The notes under the pieces are model-generated. The model searched no databases and was not told the origin of the DNA. It worked only from the letters and a program-made list of their open reading frames with translations. Below are positions 58,842 through 64,000 of a stretch of DNA of 64,000 nt, one piece after another (the first letter of the stretch is position 1; each line of letters begins with the position of its first letter). Source of the stretch: Psychrobacter sp. (GTDB lineage Bacteria; Pseudomonadota; Gammaproteobacteria; Pseudomonadales; Moraxellaceae); contig JAGLBE010000002.1 of assembly GCA_018260445.1 (NCBI GenBank), forward strand, positions 117,429 to 181,428. The letters are read 5' to 3'. A program made the translations under genes and the position numbers.

Positions 58842-60902
58842 ATGGCATTTATATCAAATCAAAGCACCTTTACAGTTGCTAATTTTAAAAAAATAACCAC
58901 CGCTCATATTAGCACCGTATTTTTAATGTTAGCGCTAATCCTGCCGTTTTTTTTATTTAAAAGGGCATTGCCGCAAACTGGGTTTTATTCGGAGTTAACC
59001 GCCTCTTTTTTATTTTGCTTATTCATATTTTTTGCAAATTTTAGCTTGCGCCCAAATCAGCTTAGCTCTCTAAAGCAGAAAACAATTAGTGATCTGGCAA
59101 CTAATAAAGTGGCGGCCTTTTTCTTGGCTATAGGTGCCTATCTGATATTTGATATGCTGGTTAATCCGCCCGTTTATCCCTCGTTACATGTGTTGTATAT
59201 TGGCACCTTTGTTTTGGCTGCACTACTATCGAATACTATAGTCACCATCAACAAAGTGGCTCAAGTAAGGTTAAACCCTAGCACTTTAGGCAATAAACAC
59301 AGCTTAATGGTGTTGATATGTTTTGGGTTAATGGCGGGTGCACTCATTCAAGATGCCGTGGTGATTGCACAAATTTTACATACCGATTTATTTGCTGGCA
59401 TTGTCGAATTTTCAGCACAAGGCGGTGATTATGCAGGCAACATCGGGCAGCGCAATATGCTCGGGGTGTACCTTACCTTGGGTCTACTCGCCACAGCCTA
59501 TTTGCAGCAAGTTAAAAAGATTGCCCACGCAACCGGCTGGGTGCTCATTGTGTTGCAAGTCGTCATTTTGGGGGCGGCGAATTCTAGAGCGCTGGTAATA
59601 TATCTCATTTGTATGTTGATTGTTTTGGGCATAGCGGCAGTGTGGCAACCTCAAATTGGCAAACATTTTATTCGGCGTCTCGCCTTAATTATTGGTTTGG
59701 CGCTCTTGTTTCAGATGCTTACTTTGCCCATTATTCATCTGCTACTGCCGGCAAACGTGCCTACTGACACCAGTATTGAGCGCCTAGGCCAAGTGGCGAG
59801 CATGACGCCTCGCATTACCGAGTGGCATAAAGCCTGGCTCATATTTTGCGACAATCCCTGGTTTGGTACAGGATGGAATAGTTATAGCTATCAAGGGTTT
59901 ATTAAAACTCTTGACCCAAGAGTAGCGTATGCACCGCCAACTTCTCAGCTTTTTATACATACCCATAGCCTGCTCTTTAACTTTTTGGCAGAAATTGGCG
60001 CGGTAGGCACTAGTTTCATACTGGGCTTATTTGCTTGGGTGTTATCGCCGCTGCTAAAAAAAACGTGGCAACCACAAACGCTCATTGTTCTATTGATGCT
60101 CACTGCCTTCTTGGTGCACAATATGGTGGAGTTCTCGCTGTGGTACACCTACTTTTTCTTAATATTTGCCGCCTTGCTCACTTTGTTACTCACCTCATTT
60201 ACCGCCACTGAGCAAAGCTCGGCCTTGATAAACCCCTTGATAAACCCTAGTGAGATAACCCCTACTCATTCTGATAGCGTCACTGCTATTTACGCCAAAT
60301 CGCCAACTTTAGCGGTTAAAAAAATTGACAAAACAAGCCCATTACCCAACCTAGAGGGTAGAGCAAGGTCTATATTGGCCTTAGTACTCGCCGCCCTTAG
60401 TATCCACCTATATGTTAGCTTTTATCAACTCGATAGGCTGAATTATCGCATTATAACGGACAACACCGACCAACAAAGGATGCAAACCGCCCAGCGTATG
60501 CTGGATATTGGCAAGCAACAACCACTTATAAAAGCTTATGTGGATATGCAGGCAGCTTCTTATTTGCAAGGGGTATCTATGGATGAAGCTCCTGCTAGTT
60601 TTAGCAAGCCACTGTATGACAGTGCTCATTATCAGCCGTTGCCCATGTCCGGTATCAACTACTTAGCACAGCAGTGTCAGCAGGGCGATTGGAATGAGCA
60701 GCAGTGGCAGTTTTATCGCCAATTGGTGGGTTATTTTCCAACTCAGGTGCCAAATTTTAGTATTATCATGTCTATGAATAAAAAATGTGATAAGGCCTTT
60801 GCTAAGGTGTATGAGGAATGCATAGTCTATCAGCGCCAGCATAATGAGACGCATTCAAGCTGTGAGGCGCGAAATATGTCAAAGCCTGACCTGTCGTCAT
60901 AA
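58842..60902 (+). CDS. PglL/TfpO-like O-oligosaccharyltransferase (Wzy_C family)
   Basis: A 686-residue protein with about 12 membrane helices. The large periplasmic loop carries the family landmarks: NIGQRNMLGVYL (about 203-214), NSRALVIYL, GTGWNSYSYQGFI (about 343-355) and HTHSLLFNFLAEIGAVG (about 374-390), with His residues as in O-antigen ligases and PglL. A long C-terminal part (about 500-686) with a further helix and soluble tail fits PglL-type enzymes. It would transfer the lipid-linked glycan to Ser/Thr of pilin or other exported proteins. Its position beside a pilin-like gene supports this, but ligase or polymerase activity cannot be excluded by sequence. Confidence 0.75.
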   Translation: MAFISNQSTFTVANFKKITTAHISTVFLMLALILPFFLFKRALPQTGFYSELTASFLFCLFIFFANFSLRPNQLSSLKQKTISDLATNKVAAFFLAIGAYLIFDMLVNPPVYPSLHVLYIGTFVLAALLSNTIVTINKVAQVRLNPSTLGNKHSLMVLICFGLMAGALIQDAVVIAQILHTDLFAGIVEFSAQGGDYAGNIGQRNMLGVYLTLGLLATAYLQQVKKIAHATGWVLIVLQVVILGAANSRALVIYLICMLIVLGIAAVWQPQIGKHFIRRLALIIGLALLFQMLTLPIIHLLLPANVPTDTSIERLGQVASMTPRITEWHKAWLIFCDNPWFGTGWNSYSYQGFIKTLDPRVAYAPPTSQLFIHTHSLLFNFLAEIGAVGTSFILGLFAWVLSPLLKKTWQPQTLIVLLMLTAFLVHNMVEFSLWYTYFFLIFAALLTLLLTSFTATEQSSALINPLINPSEITPTHSDSVTAIYAKSPTLAVKKIDKTSPLPNLEGRARSILALVLAALSIHLYVSFYQLDRLNYRIITDNTDQQRMQTAQRMLDIGKQQPLIKAYVDMQAASYLQGVSMDEAPASFSKPLYDSAHYQPLPMSGINYLAQQCQQGDWNEQQWQFYRQLVGYFPTQVPNFSIIMSMNKKCDKAFAKVYEECIVYQRQHNETHSSCEARNMSKPDLSS

Positions 60903-60933
60903 TTAGATTTGACCTGGATAAGGCTTTAGCTCG

Positions 60934-61365
60934 TTATAGATGCACCACCTTGCATGACGCGCCTTGGGGCAAATCGCATTCAATGCGTGCAGTACTCGGT
61001 GATGGGGTGCTGGCGACAATGATTTGCTGGCTTTCAAGGGTCCAGTTTGTGGCGTCGGTGATAGACTGGCAAGCTTTTATTTTGGGGGCAGTAGGGTGAG
61101 TGTTGTCGTCTTGATCGTTTAGGGTATACATCACATCATTGCTATACCCTTTAGCCTCTTGCAAACACGGATAAGTGACACTTTTGCTGATATGGTTTTG
61201 ATAAGCAGGAATGGCAATGCCACCCAATATGCCAATGATAGCCACGACAATCATCAATTCAATGAGGGTAAAACCCGATTGCGACATTGCTGCCCGGCTA
61301 CGGCTGTTTTTTTGCCCAGCTTTAAAACCGTTATCAGTTTTAAAAAGGTAGTCACATTGATACAT
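60934..61365 (-). CDS. Type IV pilin-like protein
   Basis: Has the class III signal [22 protein letters not shown] with Glu5 of the mature form, then an alpha-helix and a short globular part with Cys pairs ([24 protein letters not shown]). The mature protein is only about 110 residues, small for a major pilin. Starting at ATG 61365 (AGGA upstream) gives a leader of about 30 residues. ATG 61287 gives the usual short leader (MSQSG) but has no ribosome site. It converges on the oligosaccharyltransferase gene with 31 bp between stops. It could be a ComP-like or minor pilin, or a glycosylation target. Confidence 0.8.
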   Translation of the reverse strand: MYQCDYLFKTDNGFKAGQKNSRSRAAMSQSGFTLIELMIVVAIIGILGGIAIPAYQNHISKSVTYPCLQEAKGYSNDVMYTLNDQDDNTHPTAPKIKACQSITDATNWTLESQQIIVASTPSPSTARIECDLPQGASCKVVHL

Positions 61366-61690
61366 GTCTATAAGCATCCTGTATAAGGCTTATTTTAGCG
61401 TGCTAAGTCAAATGGAGTTATTGATAAGGATTGCGGGTAAAACCGATACAAATCAATGGATAGGCATTACCCTATATAATACAAAAGCCATGCCAGCTTG
61501 GTAAAAATTACCTTGAGTGGCTTAAGTTTGCTGTCACGCTTGCATCTCGAAAAAATAAGATGGCCATGCTGATGCAGGCCCAATTTTAGCCTTACAAGAC
61601 AGGGCTCTTGGGACTTTGATGATAAATCTAGCAGCTTGCGGCTTGGAAACTCACACAAGGCAGAATATGATTTAACCCCCTAGTTGCTGG
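61366..61690. other. 325-bp gap between the pilin-like gene and the ligase gene
   Basis: A 63-codon frame (61467-61658, minus) exists, but it has no ribosome site, no family and no composition signal, so it is not called. No hairpin of note was seen. Confidence 0.4.
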
Positions 61691-63208
61691 CTATTCAGCA
61701 ATTTTTGGTAAATGAATAGCGTAAGTATTACTCCAAAATCTTGGTCCTACCGATAAATTTTGATCTAAAGGATTAAACCCCTGACTAAGGATGCTTGGGG
61801 TGATAATAGACAATACCAATAAAATGGCAGCTAGACCAATATAGGCCAAATTTATCTGTACTGGCCGCCTTTTGCTGGTACTAGTTTTGCTGGTGCTAGT
61901 TTTGCTGGTGTTTGGACTAGTGTTGGCGTGTACAATATCTTTGCTTGCCGCATTGGCAAAACCTGTATCAAGAGGAGGATGCCCAAGTGCAATGTGATGA
62001 GGTAGCTGATACTGATAGGCGGCATAGCTAAAGAACAGCGCCATCGCCATTTGACTGGAGGGATACACCTGAGCGCCTGACAATAGCATGTTAACTACCA
62101 ATGCAAAACACCCTGCAAACAGCATAGGCGGCATATTATTTGGCTGCTTTATTAATTTATACAGCGCATAACCTGCCATAACCACTAACATTATGCCCAC
62201 CACACCCCACTCGATGAGCCATTGCAAAATGATATTGTGTGGATGTCCCAACGTATGATTCACTTGCGGTGCAAGATAGACAAAATTGCCGCCGCCTATG
62301 CCTATGAGCGGCTGCTCAGCCCACGCCTTTAAAGTTTCAATCCACATTGTGGCTCGCCCAGAGCTGGTGGTTCGGGCGATATCATAGGCTACACTGTCGC
62401 TTTCAACTGCCGATAACCCTTTGAACATAATATAACTGGCTATCACACTAGTGACTGGCAACAGCAGCTTTTTATAGCCTTGCCGATAAAACATGCACAC
62501 CATGATTAAGCCGGTGGCTATGCCAAGCCAGTTTGCCCGCGCCCCATCTAGCCAAAGTAGCAATAGATAACAGCTTGCCAAAACAACGCTAACCGCTCGA
62601 TGGCGCTTTAAAAAACCCGGCTGCGACCACAACAAAAAAATAAGCGGCAATAAGGTATCATCAAAATAGCGAACATTGTCAAACCAGATGTGCCATGCCA
62701 CAGGTGGCATTGCTTGGGTAAAGTATAACAGCCAAGCAATGAGTAATAAAATAACATAATATATTGGCAACAGAACAATGATAGCAATAAGGCGCTCTAT
62801 TATAGCGGTAGGTATCGCCTTAAACGCAAGATAAGTGATATAACCATAGCAATATAGTGCCAGCAGGAGCATCGCATCGAGTAGCGCAAGCTTTGCCGAT
62901 ACGGCATGATATATCGTAACAATAGCTATGCTACTTGCTGTCAACAGCAGCATCAGCATGCCTTTGCTGATAGCAAGCGTCCCCACAGACTTTTTGCTTA
63001 ACCATTTGCCTTGATTGCTAGAGCCCAGCATGCTTAAGAGACTATAACCCAATAAGCATAGCGCTAGCATGACACATTGCAATATCCGCCAACTATCGTA
63101 AGGGGTTATCCAATAGCGGATAGCATTAACGCCTATTAATACAAAAAACAATAGCGGTGCAGCAGCCACCCCAAAATTGATGGTTTGAGAACGGCTGGGT
63201 AATGGCAT
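61691..63208 (-). CDS. O-antigen ligase / Wzy-family membrane protein
   Basis: A 505-residue protein with about 12 helices. The Wzy_C landmarks are GIGGGNFVYL and HTLGHPHNIILQWLIEWGVVG, which match the ligase/polymerase loop with its catalytic-type His. The C-terminal part has a Thr/Ser repeat (SKTSTSKTSTSK) before a last helix. ATG 63208 (AGGA nine bases upstream) replaces the TTG at 63232. It may be the polymerase missing from the operon, a lipid A-core ligase, or a second pilin oligosaccharyltransferase such as TfpO. The position between two pilin genes favours the last (inference). Confidence 0.75.
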   Translation of the reverse strand: MPLPSRSQTINFGVAAAPLLFFVLIGVNAIRYWITPYDSWRILQCVMLALCLLGYSLLSMLGSSNQGKWLSKKSVGTLAISKGMLMLLLTASSIAIVTIYHAVSAKLALLDAMLLLALYCYGYITYLAFKAIPTAIIERLIAIIVLLPIYYVILLLIAWLLYFTQAMPPVAWHIWFDNVRYFDDTLLPLIFLLWSQPGFLKRHRAVSVVLASCYLLLLWLDGARANWLGIATGLIMVCMFYRQGYKKLLLPVTSVIASYIMFKGLSAVESDSVAYDIARTTSSGRATMWIETLKAWAEQPLIGIGGGNFVYLAPQVNHTLGHPHNIILQWLIEWGVVGIMLVVMAGYALYKLIKQPNNMPPMLFAGCFALVVNMLLSGAQVYPSSQMAMALFFSYAAYQYQLPHHIALGHPPLDTGFANAASKDIVHANTSPNTSKTSTSKTSTSKRRPVQINLAYIGLAAILLVLSIITPSILSQGFNPLDQNLSVGPRFWSNTYAIHLPKIAE

Positions 63209-63460
63209 GCTGGATAATCCTATTGATGGCAAAGCAAAATTGTGCGTTAAGCCATGTTACCATAGAGTTAGGGCGATACAGTGACGGCGATAATAATTTA
63301 TGCCTATGCAATCCTTGATGCCTACAAGATGTCAGATAACCTGTCCGACGCTGCAAAGTGAGCGAAGGTTGAAGATAAAAAGGTAAAACTGCGTAGTGAG
63401 CGTACTAGGGTTTACAGCTATATTGTTAACTGCTGCAGGCGCTACCTTTTTTAAACCCCT

Positions 63461-63904
63461 CTAGTGCTTAATCGCCTCGGGCAAATAGCTATCAGCAACC
63501 GTATTGGCGGTAATACGGCCATCTTTGGCCAAAACCCCATTGTCAGATAGGGTCATGGCAATAAGTTTGCCGGCAAGCTGACTCGACACCCCTGTGGTAT
63601 TAAAGGTATAGGTGATGGTACAAGGTGGCTTTCCTAATGCAGACGCCCCAATCTCAGCACGCCCATATTTGCCCACTACTTTGTCGTCAGGTTGCACCAC
63701 CGTTGCCATATCATTAAAGCAGCTGCCCGCCTCAACATTGAGCAACACCTTAGACTTTAGAGCACGGGCTAAGCTAAAAGCTTCGCTCACTTCCGCTTTA
63801 GCAATATGGTCATTATAAGTAGGTAGGGCAATAGCCGCTAAAACGCCGATGATAGCAAGGACGATCATCATCTCAATTAGCGTAAACCCTTTGTTGTTTT
63901 TCAT
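63461..63904 (-). CDS. pilA: Type IV major pilin, PilA type
   Basis: A 147-residue prepilin. The leader MKNNKG is cut before F7 (FTLIEMMIVLAIIGVLAAIALP), with Glu5 of the mature chain present. The globular part has two Cys (GSCFND and KPPCTITY) that can form the pilin disulfide, and ends EAIKH without a terminal Ser. AAGGTG lies six bases before the ATG, so the start is sound. The gene is followed by the O-antigen-ligase-like gene, the layout known for pilin plus TfpO pairs. Confidence 0.92.
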   Translation of the reverse strand: MKNNKGFTLIEMMIVLAIIGVLAAIALPTYNDHIAKAEVSEAFSLARALKSKVLLNVEAGSCFNDMATVVQPDDKVVGKYGRAEIGASALGKPPCTITYTFNTTGVSSQLAGKLIAMTLSDNGVLAKDGRITANTVADSYLPEAIKH

Positions 63905-64000
63905 ATCAGCACCTTAACGTATCTTTAAAATGCGCCGCTGCTCGCACTTAATGTTGCAACAATATGACTAGGCTAGAGCATTTTTTAATGCTATGTTTGG

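Noticed and set aside
61467-61658. 63-codon frame between the pilin-like gene and the ligase gene
   Set aside because: No ribosome site and no similarity; the composition is not coding-like.

Overview
The window reads as chromosome of a gammaproteobacterium in the family Moraxellaceae, most likely Psychrobacter or a close relative. The signs are a gspN-gspC-gspD group separated from the other type II secretion genes, a short 107-residue H-NS, the ssb/yajR/uvrA and mutS/fdxA neighbourhoods, a FimX-type protein, and moderate GC with many Ala/Ser/Thr/Asn low-complexity inserts in core proteins. The assignment rests on recognition of protein families, not on a database search. I saw no rRNA, tRNA, CRISPR array, prophage or intact insertion sequence.

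Region 1 (1-19.4 kb) is mostly minus strand: a moxR / DUF58 / transglutaminase (TgpA-like) operon cut by the window start; a degenerate GGDEF/EAL protein of FimX type and, 0.8 kb further on, a 576-residue protein with a PilZ-like DxSxxG motif; epmB divergent from efp (EF-P and its lysine aminomutase); a GAF hybrid histidine kinase; tcdA; a TatD nuclease with a Ser/Thr/Ala insert; and gspN-gspC-gspD. Region 2 (19.4-45.2 kb) is housekeeping: H-NS, SSB, YajR, UvrA, SmpB, CoaD, two ferredoxins, YgiQ, a lipoprotein DsbC-like isomerase, homoserine dehydrogenase, thiolase, a tandem pair of DUF2382 proteins, SecA and MutS.

Region 3 (45.3-64 kb) is a surface-glycan and pilus island. A minus-strand operon runs from an initiating sugar-phosphate transferase through ManC/ManA, a Wzx flippase, four glycosyltransferases, two FkbM-like methyltransferase-fold proteins, two GDP-mannose 4,6-dehydratases and GDP-fucose synthase. 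No Wzy polymerase lies inside the operon. Directly beyond it are a PglL/TfpO-like O-oligosaccharyltransferase candidate, a pilin-like gene, an O-antigen-ligase/Wzy-fold protein and a PilA-type pilin. The simplest reading is that a lipid-linked oligosaccharide made by the operon is flipped by Wzx and used on pilin or other exported proteins. It may also feed a polymer through the second Wzy-fold protein.

Running through the window are short tandem repeats (6, 11, 12, 15 and 16 bp units) between genes, and low-complexity inserts inside core genes. There are two miniature inverted-repeat elements with GGCGTGT ends, and a run of consecutive hairpins ending in a strong terminator beside hns that looks like an unannotated small RNA. 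The most promising undescribed items are that RNA candidate, the FimX plus DxSxxG pair, and the Wzy-less glycan locus joined to pilin genes.
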